Source: Vreelandella zhaodongensis
Lineage (GTDB): Bacteria > Pseudomonadota > Gammaproteobacteria > Pseudomonadales > Halomonadaceae
Direction: 5' to 3'
DNA length: 64,000 bases
Assembly (NCBI RefSeq): GCF_013415115.1
Contig: NZ_JACCDD010000001.1
Location: forward strand, 1-64,000
A model generated the notes under the pieces. That model saw only the letters and a list, made by a program, of their open reading frames with translations. It ran no database searches and was not told where the DNA came from. Every line of letters begins with the position of its first letter. The stretch's first letter is position 1. Position numbers and translations under genes: made by a program. This document shows positions 22,610-31,634 of the stretch, one piece after another.

Positions 22610-23787
22610 TGAAAGAGTTGATGGAAGAGTTGATGGAGAGAGACTTTACCAGTGCTGATCATCAATTTATGGCGCGTGCGTTACAGCTGGCGGCCCAAGG
22701 CCTCTATACAACGGATCCTAATCCTCGGGTTGGCTGCGTTATTGTTCGTTACGACCAGCATAGAGAGGGGCGCGTTGTCGGCGAAGGGTTCCATGTACGA
22801 GCTGGCGAGCCTCATGCAGAGATTCATGCGCTTAACGCGGCAGGTACAGAGGCAAAAGGGGCGACGGCTTATGTCACATTAGAACCTTGTTCTCACACAG
22901 GGCGCACCGGCCCTTGCGCCGTTGCGCTAGCTGATGCCCAGGTTGAACGCGTGGTGGTGGCCATGGTTGACCCGAACCCTCAGGTGAGTGGGCGCGGCAT
23001 TAAGCGTTTGGAAGCGGCGGGGGTTCAGGTTGATATAGGCTTGCTTGAACAAGACGCTCGTGCATTGAACCCAGGCTTTATTTCGCGCATGGAACGCAAG
23101 CGCCCCTTTGTGCGCTTAAAAATGGCCATGAGCTTAGACGGCCGTACCGCGATGGGGTCCGGAGAATCCCAGTGGATTACCGGTCCAGAATCCCGCTGTC
23201 AGGTACAGCGTCTGCGCGCGCGCTCAAGCGCTATTTTAAGTGGCGTTGAGTCCGTTATTATGGATGACTCTCGGTTAACCGTGCGTGCAGATCAGCTGTC
23301 ACTTGATAACGCTGCTGCCGTGTGTCAAAGGCAGCCCTTGCGGGTCATCCTGGATTCTCGCCTGCGGCTGCCGTTAGCGGCTGCTTGCCTGCGTGAGCCA
23401 GGTCGTACGCTAATCATCACGACGGATCAACACAGCGAAGAAAAGCGCCGCACATTAGAAGCGGCAGGCGCAGAAATCCAGGTGTTTCCCGCTGACCAGC
23501 AAGGGCGGATAGCGCTGGAGGATATGCTGTATTGGTTGGCAGAGAATGAGCAAGTCAATGAGCTGCTCGTTGAAACCGGTGCGACGCTGGCGGGAGCACT
23601 GTTAGATGCGAATGTGGTGGATGAGTTGCAGTTATTTGTCGCTCCTACGTTGTTGGGCGGCGAGGCGCGGCCGCTATTTGCACTGCCCGGCATGACGCGT
23701 ATGGCAGATCAAAAGCGCTTAACTATCAAAGAAGTACGAGCCGTTGGGGGCGATTGGCGGATTACTGCCGAACTACTTGCCGACTAG
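22609..23787 (+). CDS. ribD: Riboflavin biosynthesis deaminase/reductase
   Basis: The protein is 392 residues from ATG 22609 (GGAGAGGG upstream). In-frame ATGs at 22621 and 22633 are alternatives. The N-terminal cytidine-deaminase-like domain has the zinc motifs HAEIHAL and PCSHTGRTGPC. The C-terminal domain (about 160-392) is the NADPH-dependent reductase. The enzyme performs the second and third steps from GTP to riboflavin. The first codons form a 12-base repeat, giving KELMEELMERD. Confidence 0.95.
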   Translation: MKELMEELMERDFTSADHQFMARALQLAAQGLYTTDPNPRVGCVIVRYDQHREGRVVGEGFHVRAGEPHAEIHALNAAGTEAKGATAYVTLEPCSHTGRTGPCAVALADAQVERVVVAMVDPNPQVSGRGIKRLEAAGVQVDIGLLEQDARALNPGFISRMERKRPFVRLKMAMSLDGRTAMGSGESQWITGPESRCQVQRLRARSSAILSGVESVIMDDSRLTVRADQLSLDNAAAVCQRQPLRVILDSRLRLPLAAACLREPGRTLIITTDQHSEEKRRTLEAAGAEIQVFPADQQGRIALEDMLYWLAENEQVNELLVETGATLAGALLDANVVDELQLFVAPTLLGGEARPLFALPGMTRMADQKRLTIKEVRAVGGDWRITAELLAD

Positions 23788-23824
23788 CGCGCACGGCCAT
23801 AGCAAGGTACCCTGACGCGCGAAA

Positions 23825-23850
23825 TCGCATCTAATGCGACCACTTTTTTT
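23825..23850 (+). promoter_or_regulatory. Terminator-like hairpin directly before ribB
   Basis: The stem TCGCAT / ATGCGA has a 3-base loop and is followed after CCAC by seven T residues. It ends where the GGAG ribosome-binding site of the next gene begins. It could attenuate read-through from ribD. I do not see the conserved FMN riboswitch core here. Confidence 0.4.
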
Positions 23851-23859
23851 GGAGATTCC

Positions 23860-25026
23860 ATGGCGCACTCCTCTTCAGAAGGTTTGTCCCCCATCGCTGA
23901 ACTGGTGGAAGATATCCGCCAGGGTAAAATGGTCATTCTCATGGATGATGAGGACCGCGAAAATGAAGGCGATATCATCATGGCAGCCGAAAAAGTCCAG
24001 GCTGAGCATATCAACTTCATGGCACGCTACGCCTGCGGCCTGATCTGTATGCCGATGACCCGCGAGCGTTGCGAGCAGCTTAACTTGCCGTTAATGGTGC
24101 GCGATAATGGCTCTGGTTTTGGTACCAAGTTCACGCTCTCCATTGAAGCGACCGAAGGCGTTACCACCGGTATTTCAGCGGCAGACCGCGCGCGCACTGT
24201 TCAGGCGGCCGTGGCTGCAAATGCCAAACCATCAGACATCGTACAGCCTGGGCACATTTTTCCGTTGATGGCTGAGCCGGGTGGCGTGCTACGTCGAGCT
24301 GGACATACTGAAGCCGCGTGTGACCTAGCCGCGCTGGCAGGCTGTGATCCAAGTGGTGTTATCTGTGAAATCATGAACGACGATGGCAGCATGGCGCGTC
24401 GTCCTGAGCTAGAAGTGTTCGCTAAAAAGCATGGCATTAAGATCGGCACGATCGCTGACTTGATCCACTACCGGATTATTAACGAACAAACCGTTGACCC
24501 GGTCGAAACCACCACCGTTCAGACGGCTTCTGGTGAGCTAGCGCTACACGTATTCCGTGATCGTATCCAGGGTGCCCATCATCTCGCCTTGGTGAAAGGC
24601 CAGCCAACGCCAGGGCAGCCAACTACCGTCCGCGTTCATCTGGCTGATACGCTCCGTGATGTTGTGGGGTTGATGAAAGGCGAACAGTGTCGTTGGGATG
24701 CTCACCGCGCGCTGGAAGAGATTGCTAATGCACCAGCAGGCGTTTTTGTGCTGATTGACGATGGTCGTCCTCACCAGGATTTAAAAGATCAATTAGATAT
24801 TTTTCTAGATCGCGTGCGTCAGCCGCGCACCAGCGATTCAGATGGGGCAGGTAACTATTTAACGATTGGTACTGGCTCGCAAATCCTACGTCACCTAGGT
24901 GTAGGCAAAATGCGGTTACTTAGCTCTCCGTGGAAATTCTCGGCGCTCTCAGGTTTTGACCTCGAAGTGGTTGAGCGCCTGGGACCCAATGACACGGCGT
25001 ATGAGCCAACTTCTCAGCAGGAATAA
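23860..25026 (+). CDS. ribB: 3,4-dihydroxy-2-butanone 4-phosphate synthase with degenerate GTP cyclohydrolase II domain (RibBX)
   Basis: The protein has 388 residues. The N-terminal DHBP synthase domain (about 1-210) is intact, with [19 protein letters not shown] and the [12 protein letters not shown] active-site segment. The C-terminal part aligns in outline with GTP cyclohydrolase II. It lacks the zinc-binding cysteine triad, having a single Cys in [11 protein letters not shown]. Such hybrid proteins (RibBX) are known in Gammaproteobacteria and lack cyclohydrolase activity, so a separate ribA should exist elsewhere. GGAG precedes the ATG. Confidence 0.93.
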   Translation: MAHSSSEGLSPIAELVEDIRQGKMVILMDDEDRENEGDIIMAAEKVQAEHINFMARYACGLICMPMTRERCEQLNLPLMVRDNGSGFGTKFTLSIEATEGVTTGISAADRARTVQAAVAANAKPSDIVQPGHIFPLMAEPGGVLRRAGHTEAACDLAALAGCDPSGVICEIMNDDGSMARRPELEVFAKKHGIKIGTIADLIHYRIINEQTVDPVETTTVQTASGELALHVFRDRIQGAHHLALVKGQPTPGQPTTVRVHLADTLRDVVGLMKGEQCRWDAHRALEEIANAPAGVFVLIDDGRPHQDLKDQLDIFLDRVRQPRTSDSDGAGNYLTIGTGSQILRHLGVGKMRLLSSPWKFSALSGFDLEVVERLGPNDTAYEPTSQQE

Positions 25027-25030
25027 ATTG

Positions 25031-25519
25031 ATGCAATCCCTTTCGCAAGTTGAAGGTACTTTTGTGGATGTCGATGGTCGTTATGTCATCGTCGTAGGTC
25101 GTTTTAACCATCACGTTGTCGATAGCCTTGTGGAAGGCGCTGTCGACAGTCTGACACGCCACGGTGTTGACGCAGAACATATTCATATTGTTCATGTGCC
25201 CGGTGCCTGGGAACTGCCGCTGGCCGTTAAGCGTGTTCTTAAGACAATGAAACCGGATGCGGTGATTGCACTTGGGGCGGTGATTCGTGGCGGCACGCCG
25301 CATTTCGAATACGTGGCAGGCGGCTGTAACACCGCGATTAACCATCTCCAACTTGAGTTCGATACACCGGTGGCAAACGGTGTGCTGACGGTTGAGTCCA
25401 TTGAGCAGGCGATTGAGCGCGCAGGCACTAAAGCAGGTAACAAAGGCACAGAAGCCGCGATGGCTGCGATGGAAATGGTGTCACTGCTTCGTGCACTGCC
25501 GGCAGGAGATAACCAATGA
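25031..25519 (+). CDS. ribH: 6,7-dimethyl-8-ribityllumazine synthase
   Basis: The protein is 162 residues from ATG 25031, 5 bases after the ribB stop. The upstream extension of the frame lies inside ribB and is not used. Family motifs present are [21 protein letters not shown] and [17 protein letters not shown], the last with the catalytic His. It joins the ribD product and the DHBP from RibB. Its stop overlaps the nusB start by 4 bases. Confidence 0.95.
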   Translation: MQSLSQVEGTFVDVDGRYVIVVGRFNHHVVDSLVEGAVDSLTRHGVDAEHIHIVHVPGAWELPLAVKRVLKTMKPDAVIALGAVIRGGTPHFEYVAGGCNTAINHLQLEFDTPVANGVLTVESIEQAIERAGTKAGNKGTEAAMAAMEMVSLLRALPAGDNQ

Positions 25520-26019
25520 GTGAACGTCGTGAGCGTCAGCCCACTGCCGCGCAGCTAGGGCGCCACGCCGCACGTGAGCTAGCGGTTCAAGGTCTTTACC
25601 AATGGCAAATGACTGGGAAATCAATCACCACTATCGAAGCTGAGTTTCGCAGCCAGGTAGCCGATGATGACCTGGAAGATTACGAAAATTGGGTCAAAGT
25701 AATGGAAATCGCCGACAAGGCGCTGTTCCATGAACTACTGCACAACACGGTAAGATTCAAAACTGAATTGGATCGTGAAATTGCTCCCTTGCTAGATCGC
25801 CGTTTAGAAGACTTGGATGCTGTCGAGTTAGCTATCCTGCGTCTGGGCGCCTACGAGCTGTCTCGGCGGATGGAAGTACCCTACCGAGTCGTCATTAATG
25901 AAGGCGTTGAGCTGGCCAAATCATTTGGTGCCACCGACGGCCACAAATACGTGAACGGCATTCTCGATAAGCTAGCGAATCGCTTACGAAGTGCCGAGGT
26001 CAGCGCTCGCCGTTTGTAA
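25516..26019 (+). CDS. nusB: Transcription antitermination factor NusB
   Basis: The protein has 167 residues, all-helical, with an N-terminal arginine-rich start ([16 protein letters not shown]) and the typical [12 protein letters not shown] and [14 protein letters not shown] segments. NusB with NusE binds boxA RNA for rRNA antitermination. It is slightly longer than the E. coli protein owing to a charged N-terminus. It is coupled to ribH by an ATGA overlap. Confidence 0.95.
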   Translation: MSERRERQPTAAQLGRHAARELAVQGLYQWQMTGKSITTIEAEFRSQVADDDLEDYENWVKVMEIADKALFHELLHNTVRFKTELDREIAPLLDRRLEDLDAVELAILRLGAYELSRRMEVPYRVVINEGVELAKSFGATDGHKYVNGILDKLANRLRSAEVSARRL

Positions 26020-26054
26020 GGCGAGCCTCCTGATAATGCGTTTAAGGGGCCTTT

Positions 26055-27032
26055 GTGCTTGGCGAATTTGAACTGATTCAGCGCTACTTCATGTCGCCGC
26101 AGGAGGCGCACGCGACAGCAGGGATAGCGCTTGGAAATGGCGACGATGCAGCGCTTTTGGTGCCCCAAGCAGGTCAACAGCTTGTGGTAAGTGTTGATTC
26201 GTCTGTTGTTGATGTCCACTTCCCCCACGATGCCCCGGCACATGCAATAGGGCATCGTGCGCTGGCCGTGGCGCTCAGCGATTTAGCCGCCATGGGAGCA
26301 ACCGCGCGCTGGAGCCTAATGGCTCTGACGCTGGATAAGAGCGTCTTTAACGATCGTGCAGCTGCTGAGCAATGGTTGGCTGAGTACGCTAAAGGCTTCC
26401 ATGCGCTTTGTCAGCAGCATGCCACAGCGCTTGTTGGTGGCGATGTGACCGCAGGCGCATTGACTATCGGCGTTACCGTCATGGGCGAAGTGCCTTCAGG
26501 CATGGCGCTGACCCGCTCAGGCGCACAGGTGGGCGACGTGATCGCCGTGACCGGTGCGCTTGGTGGCGGTGCTGGCGGTCTTGCGCTTTGGCGTCAAGGA
26601 GAGCGGGAACTAACACACCCGCTGTTAGCGCGTTATTTACTCCCTCAACCGCGTTTAGCCGCAGGCGTGGCATTACGTGGTTTAGCCACCGCAGCAATGG
26701 ATATCTCTGATGGTTTGTTAGCGGATCTGGGGCATCTGCGTAAAGCATCCCAAGTCGGGTGCTCACTTGAGGTGGATGCACTACCGCTGGCGGAAGGGTT
26801 GCAAGAAGCGTTAGGGTTAGAGGCTGCACGCAAGGCTGCTCTATCAGGTGGTGATGACTATGAACTACTGGTTACGCTAGCGCCGGAGAACGTGGAAACG
26901 GCACGGCAGCGTCTCACTGAGCTGGGTTTAGCGTTGACCGTGATAGGTCATTGTAACGATAACCCAGGCGTGACAGGCGTTGCGCGTAGTGACAACGAAG
27001 GTTGGCAGCATTTTAGCGGGGTAGCGCCATGA
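26055..27032 (+). CDS. thiL: Thiamine-monophosphate kinase
   Basis: The protein is 325 residues from a GTG start (AAGGGG upstream). ThiL motifs include GDDAALL, the SVDSSVVDVHF metal-binding region, ALAVALSDLAAMGA, GGDVTAG and AMDISDGLLADLGHL. It makes thiamine pyrophosphate from thiamine monophosphate. It overlaps pgpA by 4 bases. Confidence 0.95.
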   Translation: MLGEFELIQRYFMSPQEAHATAGIALGNGDDAALLVPQAGQQLVVSVDSSVVDVHFPHDAPAHAIGHRALAVALSDLAAMGATARWSLMALTLDKSVFNDRAAAEQWLAEYAKGFHALCQQHATALVGGDVTAGALTIGVTVMGEVPSGMALTRSGAQVGDVIAVTGALGGGAGGLALWRQGERELTHPLLARYLLPQPRLAAGVALRGLATAAMDISDGLLADLGHLRKASQVGCSLEVDALPLAEGLQEALGLEAARKAALSGGDDYELLVTLAPENVETARQRLTELGLALTVIGHCNDNPGVTGVARSDNEGWQHFSGVAP

Positions 27033-27502
27033 ACCATGCACCATCGAGCGTTTGGCGGCGGCCAACCCATTTTTTTGCGTTTGGCCTCGGAAGTGGTGCA
27101 GTCCCTTGGGCACCGGGTACCTTTGGAACGCTGGCGGCGATTCCTTTTTACTGGATAATGGCCGATTTGCCCTTAAGCTGGTACCTAAGCATCGTATTTG
27201 TTGCGTTTGTGGTTGGGGTTTGGCTGTGTGATAAAACCTCTCATGACTTAGGGGTGCATGACCACTCCGGTATTGTGTGGGATGAGTTTGTTGGTTACTG
27301 GATCACCATGGCTGCTGTGCCCTTTTCATGGGAAGCGGCCTTGTGGGGATTTGTGGTTTTTCGTATTTTTGATGTTTTTAAGCCCTGGCCCATTCGCTGG
27401 GCAGACCGGCGAGTAGCCGGCGGGTTTGGCATTATGATTGATGATGTAATGGCGGGAATCTACGCATGGAGTACCATGCACCTGTGGTTCTGGCTGCATT
27501 AA
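27029..27502 (+). CDS. pgpA: Phosphatidylglycerophosphatase A
   Basis: The protein has 157 residues with several membrane helices. Conserved segments are GSGAVPWAPGTFGTL, the acidic HDHSGIVWDEFVG and FRIFDVFKPWPI. It dephosphorylates phosphatidylglycerophosphate at the inner membrane. Last gene of the nrdR-pgpA operon, in the same order as in Pseudomonas and E. coli. Confidence 0.95.
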   Translation: MNHAPSSVWRRPTHFFAFGLGSGAVPWAPGTFGTLAAIPFYWIMADLPLSWYLSIVFVAFVVGVWLCDKTSHDLGVHDHSGIVWDEFVGYWITMAAVPFSWEAALWGFVVFRIFDVFKPWPIRWADRRVAGGFGIMIDDVMAGIYAWSTMHLWFWLH

Positions 27503-27623
27503 ATTATGAATGAATCAATGCCTCTAAAAAAGCATTCTCTAAATAATCATTAAAAAGCAACAGTAGTTCAGGCAACGTCGGTGGCGAATACCTCCTCAAT
27601 GTGGGGTTGTTCAAGGAGAACGC

Positions 27624-28880
27624 ATGCGCAAGGAACGTCTGATCGTCCCTATTCTCGCGGCAATAGCGGTTGTGTGGGTAGTGGCGCAACTGCTATCGAG
27701 CATTCTATTTGAGCGTAGTCTTCGCCAAGCATTAGAAGATTTAGAAGCGCGCGGTGAATGGCGTGTCAGTCGAACTGAGAGTCGTCAAGGGTGGCTAACG
27801 TCTCAGGGAAAGCTGCTTTTGTCACCTCTTTTAGGCCGCCCCTGGCGTTTAGAGCTCACCTACCGTGCCCGTCATGGTGTATTAAGCACGGATGTAGAAG
27901 GCACCTTACTGCCACGCCTGGATAGCGTCTTGCAAAAAGCCGTGGGCGAAGTTTCCGCACCCTCGATTCCTCGATGGCAGGGACGTTACCACACGTTGAG
28001 TGGACGAAGTGAGCTGCGTTTGGCGTTGGCTCCCTTTGTTATCCAGCAAAATGGTCGAGAGTTAGAAGTGCGCGGCGCTCGGTTACGTTTAGAAGGTGTT
28101 TTTGGCGATTGGCGGTTGCGAGCATTACTTGACCAGCTAACGCTAACGGATGGTCTGGCTCGACTAACGTTAGGGCCTTCATCACTTGAAAGCCGCTACA
28201 CCTACATTGAAGATGCCTACCATTTTGCCCAACGTGATCACCTGCACATTGAAGCCCTTGCGCTCCATTATCCTGCTTACGATATTCATTTGTCGCCACT
28301 GGATGCTCATAGCCACATGGTGCTTGACGAAAAAGAGCTGCGTTTAAATGGCGAGCTGATTATTGGTGATGTCAGTGTTCCCAGTGAAGCGCCTGATACC
28401 CCTTTGTTTAGTGGCCGGTTTGAAGCAGAGCTATCGCGGTTAAACGCGGATGCGGTGCGTCAAGCAATTTTACGTCTGCGACAGGAAGCCGCTTGGGGCG
28501 ATGCCAGCCTTCCCATGGCAGAAGGGTTGCTTGAGCGTTTGGCACCCGATTTGATGGGGATATTAAAAGACTCCCCACGGCTAGATGTAACGACAGTGGC
28601 TATCGAAAGTCCGTTGCTAGGCATTAATGTTAACGCCGATGGTGCCCTGTTTTTTGATGCCAGGCGGTTGGATGAATTGAATTTGCCAATGCTAGACAAG
28701 CCAGAGGAGCGCGCTCGTTGGTTAGAACGTGTCGATGGTGATTTCACTTGGCACGATGCCCCCACCGTGGCGGCACTTTGGCTAGGGTTGCCGCTAGGAA
28801 CACGAGAGTTAGAGTTTGATGTGATTCGTGGCGAGTGGCGTGTTAATGGTAGGCCTATGCCACAGCTGTGGCCTCAATAG
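27624..28880 (+). CDS. DUF945 (YdgA-like) membrane-anchored protein
   Basis: The protein has 418 residues with one N-terminal membrane helix (about 6-27) and a large, mostly beta periplasmic part. The repeating amphipathic strands and the early RVSRTESRQGWLTS segment resemble the DUF945/YdgA family, whose function is not settled. AAGGAG precedes the ATG at 8 bases. It is likely monocistronic. The 121-base gap before it holds only a small AT-rich inverted repeat near 27518-27537. Confidence 0.7.
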   Translation: MRKERLIVPILAAIAVVWVVAQLLSSILFERSLRQALEDLEARGEWRVSRTESRQGWLTSQGKLLLSPLLGRPWRLELTYRARHGVLSTDVEGTLLPRLDSVLQKAVGEVSAPSIPRWQGRYHTLSGRSELRLALAPFVIQQNGRELEVRGARLRLEGVFGDWRLRALLDQLTLTDGLARLTLGPSSLESRYTYIEDAYHFAQRDHLHIEALALHYPAYDIHLSPLDAHSHMVLDEKELRLNGELIIGDVSVPSEAPDTPLFSGRFEAELSRLNADAVRQAILRLRQEAAWGDASLPMAEGLLERLAPDLMGILKDSPRLDVTTVAIESPLLGINVNADGALFFDARRLDELNLPMLDKPEERARWLERVDGDFTWHDAPTVAALWLGLPLGTRELEFDVIRGEWRVNGRPMPQLWPQ

Positions 28881-28938
28881 GTAGCTGGTCTCTTGCCCTT
28901 ATAAGCCTAAGTATCAGCCATCTCTAATGGTTAAAAGG

Positions 28939-28966
28939 GTTGAAGTTTCCGCTCTGTGCCCACATT
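28939..28966 (+). promoter_or_regulatory. Possible heat-shock (sigma-32) promoter of lon
   Basis: GTTGAAG and CCCACATT, separated by 13 bases, lie about 55 bases before the lon start. The -35 part matches CTTGAAA at 5/7. The -10 part matches CCCCAT imperfectly. The evidence is moderate and the family expectation (lon is heat-shock induced) adds to it. Confidence 0.35.
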
Positions 28967-29020
28967 CCATAAGCAACGCTAAGCGGTTCGAGCCGCTAGC
29001 CACTGTTGATGGGAGGGCGC

Positions 29021-31480
29021 ATGAGCGACCAGGATTACGACCGCGATAATGAACACCTCGACTGGCTGACGGATGATGAGCCAGACGCGCAGCAAGATGA
29101 CACCTCTGACAGTGAAGAGCATCGTTCAGACGGTGAAAAAGTTAACTCGTTAGTGCCCGCCAGCGATATGCTTCCTGAGCGTATCTATCTACTGCCAATT
29201 CATAATCGGCCATTTTTTCCCGCCCAAGTGCAGCCGCTGGTGATCAACCGTGAACGCTGGGAAGAGACCATGCGTCGAGTGGGGAATACGCCCCACCACA
29301 CGATTGGTGTTGCCTTTGTGGGCGAGCAGGGCGTTGAGTCGTTAGATCACGAGGGTTTTCCGGCCATTGGCACGGCAGTCAAAGTACATAAGCTCCAGAG
29401 CGAAGATCAACAGATCCAGTTTATCGCTCAGGGGGTCAAGCGTTTTAAGATTCAGCGTTGGCTATCTAAAGAGCCGCCTTACCTGGTTGAAGTAAGCTAC
29501 CCAAAAGAGCCGGTAGACGCTGAAAATGAAGAAACACGTGCCTACGCCATGGCGATTATTAACGGGATTAAAGAGTTACTGCCGATTAATCCGCTGTATG
29601 GCGAAGAGTTAAAGCACTACCTCAATCGTTTTAGTCCCCACGAGCCCGGCCCACTGACGGACTTCGCGGCCGCTATCACCTCTGCCAAAGGCCCAGAGCT
29701 GCAGGATGTGCTTGCCACGTTGTCAGTCGCTGAGCGTATGCATAAAGTTCTACCGCTGCTACGCAAAGAAATTGACGTTGCCCAGCTGCAAAGCGAAATT
29801 AGTGAGCAGGTAAATGCTCAAATGCAGGAGCGGCAGCGGGAGTTCTTCCTACGCGAGCAGCTTAAAGTTATTCAGCGTGAACTGGGTATCTCTAAAGATG
29901 ATCGTGAAAACGATGTCGATACCTTTAGAAATCGTCTCGAATCTCTCGTGGTGCCTGAGCGTGTTCAAGCGCGGATTGATGACGAGCTGAATAAGCTGAG
30001 TGTTTTGGAGACCGGCTCGCCAGAGTACGGCACTACCCGCAACTATCTTGACTGGCTCACCTCGCTACCCTGGGGTGTCACAAGCCAGGATAAGCTTGAT
30101 TTGGCGCATGCGCGAGAAGTGTTAGACCGTGATCATGATGGCTTAAAAGATGTCAAAGAACGAATTATAGAGTTCCTGGCAGAAGGCACATTTAAAGGGG
30201 ATGTTGGCGGCTCTATTGTCCTGTTAGTCGGCCCGCCTGGAGTGGGTAAAACCTCGATAGGCCGCTCCATTGCGCAAGCGCTGGGGCGAGAGTTTTATCG
30301 CTTTTCCGTTGGTGGTATGCGCGATGAGGCTGAAATTAAAGGCCATCGTCGTACCTACGTGGGCGCAATGCCCGGCAAGCTGGTACAGGCCTTTAAAGAA
30401 GTTGAAGTCGAAAACCCAGTGATAATGCTGGATGAGATTGATAAGTTGGGCCAATCGTTCCAGGGAGATCCCGCCTCTGCCTTGCTTGAAGTGCTTGATC
30501 CCGAGCAAAACGTCGACTTCCTGGATCACTATCTTGATGTCCGTATGGATCTATCCAAGGTGTTGTTCATCTGTACGGCGAACACCCTGGACTCCATCCC
30601 TGGGCCACTTCTTGATCGAATGGAGCAGATCCGCCTTTCAGGTTATATCGCGGAGGAAAAGCTGCAGATCGCTAAGCATCATTTATGGCCGAAGCTGCTT
30701 AAACGCGACAACTTGCCTAAAAAACGGATTAATTTGACGGATGCCGCGCTCAAGCAGGTGATTGATGGTTATGCACGTGAGGCAGGCGTCCGCCAACTCG
30801 AAAAGCAGTTACATCGTATTGTCCGTAAGGCAGCGGTGAGGCTGCTGGAAGAGCAGTTAGAGACGGTAAAAATTTCGGTCAAAAACCTGGAAGAGTTTCT
30901 GGGGGCTCCTCTATTCCGCAAAGAGAAAGTGCTAAAAGGCGAAGGCGTTGTGACTGGCCTGGCCTGGACCTCCATGGGGGGCGCGACGCTTCCCATCGAG
31001 GCGGGCAAAGTCCATGCGCTGGATCGTGGCTTTAAGCTGACCGGTAAGCTTGGCGATGTGATGAAAGAGTCTGCCAATATTGCCTACAGCTACACGCTGG
31101 GACATTTGCAGGAATATGGCGCTGATGCCGACTTTTTTGACTCTGCCTTTGTCCACTTGCATGTGCCGGAAGGGGCAACGCCCAAAGACGGCCCGTCGGC
31201 AGGTGTCACGATGACCACGGCGCTGCTCTCACTTGCTAAGCATCAGGCGATTGATCGCCCCTTGGCAATGACAGGTGAGTTGACCTTAACTGGGCAAGTG
31301 CTACCCGTCGGCGGAATTCGAGAGAAAATCATCGCCGCGCGGCGGAGCGATATTTTTGAGGTCATACTACCAGAGGCTAATAAGCGCGATTATGAAGAGC
31401 TTCCCGATTATTTGAAAGAAGGAATGACCGTGCATTTTGCCAACCGCTATCGTGATGTGGCCAATGTGGTGTTCACCTAG
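29021..31480 (+). CDS. lon: ATP-dependent Lon-type protease (second-Lon/AsrA-like)
   Basis: The protein is 819 residues from ATG 29021 (GGGAGGG upstream; TTG/ATG codons at 29006-29009 would add five residues). A very acidic N-terminal extension of about 45 residues precedes the LonN substrate domain. Walker A is GPPGVGKTS. The protease catalytic dyad is Ser in [10 protein letters not shown] and Lys in [10 protein letters not shown]. The protein has no clpX/hupB neighbours, which flank canonical lon. With the acidic extension this suggests the paralogue known as AsrA in Pseudomonas. The gene is monocistronic, with a strong terminator. Confidence 0.9.
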   Translation: MSDQDYDRDNEHLDWLTDDEPDAQQDDTSDSEEHRSDGEKVNSLVPASDMLPERIYLLPIHNRPFFPAQVQPLVINRERWEETMRRVGNTPHHTIGVAFVGEQGVESLDHEGFPAIGTAVKVHKLQSEDQQIQFIAQGVKRFKIQRWLSKEPPYLVEVSYPKEPVDAENEETRAYAMAIINGIKELLPINPLYGEELKHYLNRFSPHEPGPLTDFAAAITSAKGPELQDVLATLSVAERMHKVLPLLRKEIDVAQLQSEISEQVNAQMQERQREFFLREQLKVIQRELGISKDDRENDVDTFRNRLESLVVPERVQARIDDELNKLSVLETGSPEYGTTRNYLDWLTSLPWGVTSQDKLDLAHAREVLDRDHDGLKDVKERIIEFLAEGTFKGDVGGSIVLLVGPPGVGKTSIGRSIAQALGREFYRFSVGGMRDEAEIKGHRRTYVGAMPGKLVQAFKEVEVENPVIMLDEIDKLGQSFQGDPASALLEVLDPEQNVDFLDHYLDVRMDLSKVLFICTANTLDSIPGPLLDRMEQIRLSGYIAEEKLQIAKHHLWPKLLKRDNLPKKRINLTDAALKQVIDGYAREAGVRQLEKQLHRIVRKAAVRLLEEQLETVKISVKNLEEFLGAPLFRKEKVLKGEGVVTGLAWTSMGGATLPIEAGKVHALDRGFKLTGKLGDVMKESANIAYSYTLGHLQEYGADADFFDSAFVHLHVPEGATPKDGPSAGVTMTTALLSLAKHQAIDRPLAMTGELTLTGQVLPVGGIREKIIAARRSDIFEVILPEANKRDYEELPDYLKEGMTVHFANRYRDVANVVFT

Positions 31481-31516
31481 GTCATTCATTTATAGCTAAA
31501 AAACGACCGTTTAGTT

Positions 31517-31547
31517 AAAGCGCCGCACTGAAGAGTGCGGCGCTTTT
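31517..31547 (+). terminator. Rho-independent terminator after lon
   Basis: A perfect 13-bp stem (AAAGCGCCGCACT / AGTGCGGCGCTTT) with loop GAAG ends in four T residues. Confidence 0.9.
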
Positions 31548-31634
31548 GCATAGTTATTCAAAGGTTAAATTCGCTTGCAACAGAGGATAATAGAAGCAAA
31601 TCAAAATTAAAAAGGCTCAAGGGAGGCTCTCTGC

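Noticed and set aside
23788-23859. FMN riboswitch before ribB
   Set aside because: The gap is only 72 bases and lacks the conserved RFN sequence blocks; only a small hairpin with a T-run is present.
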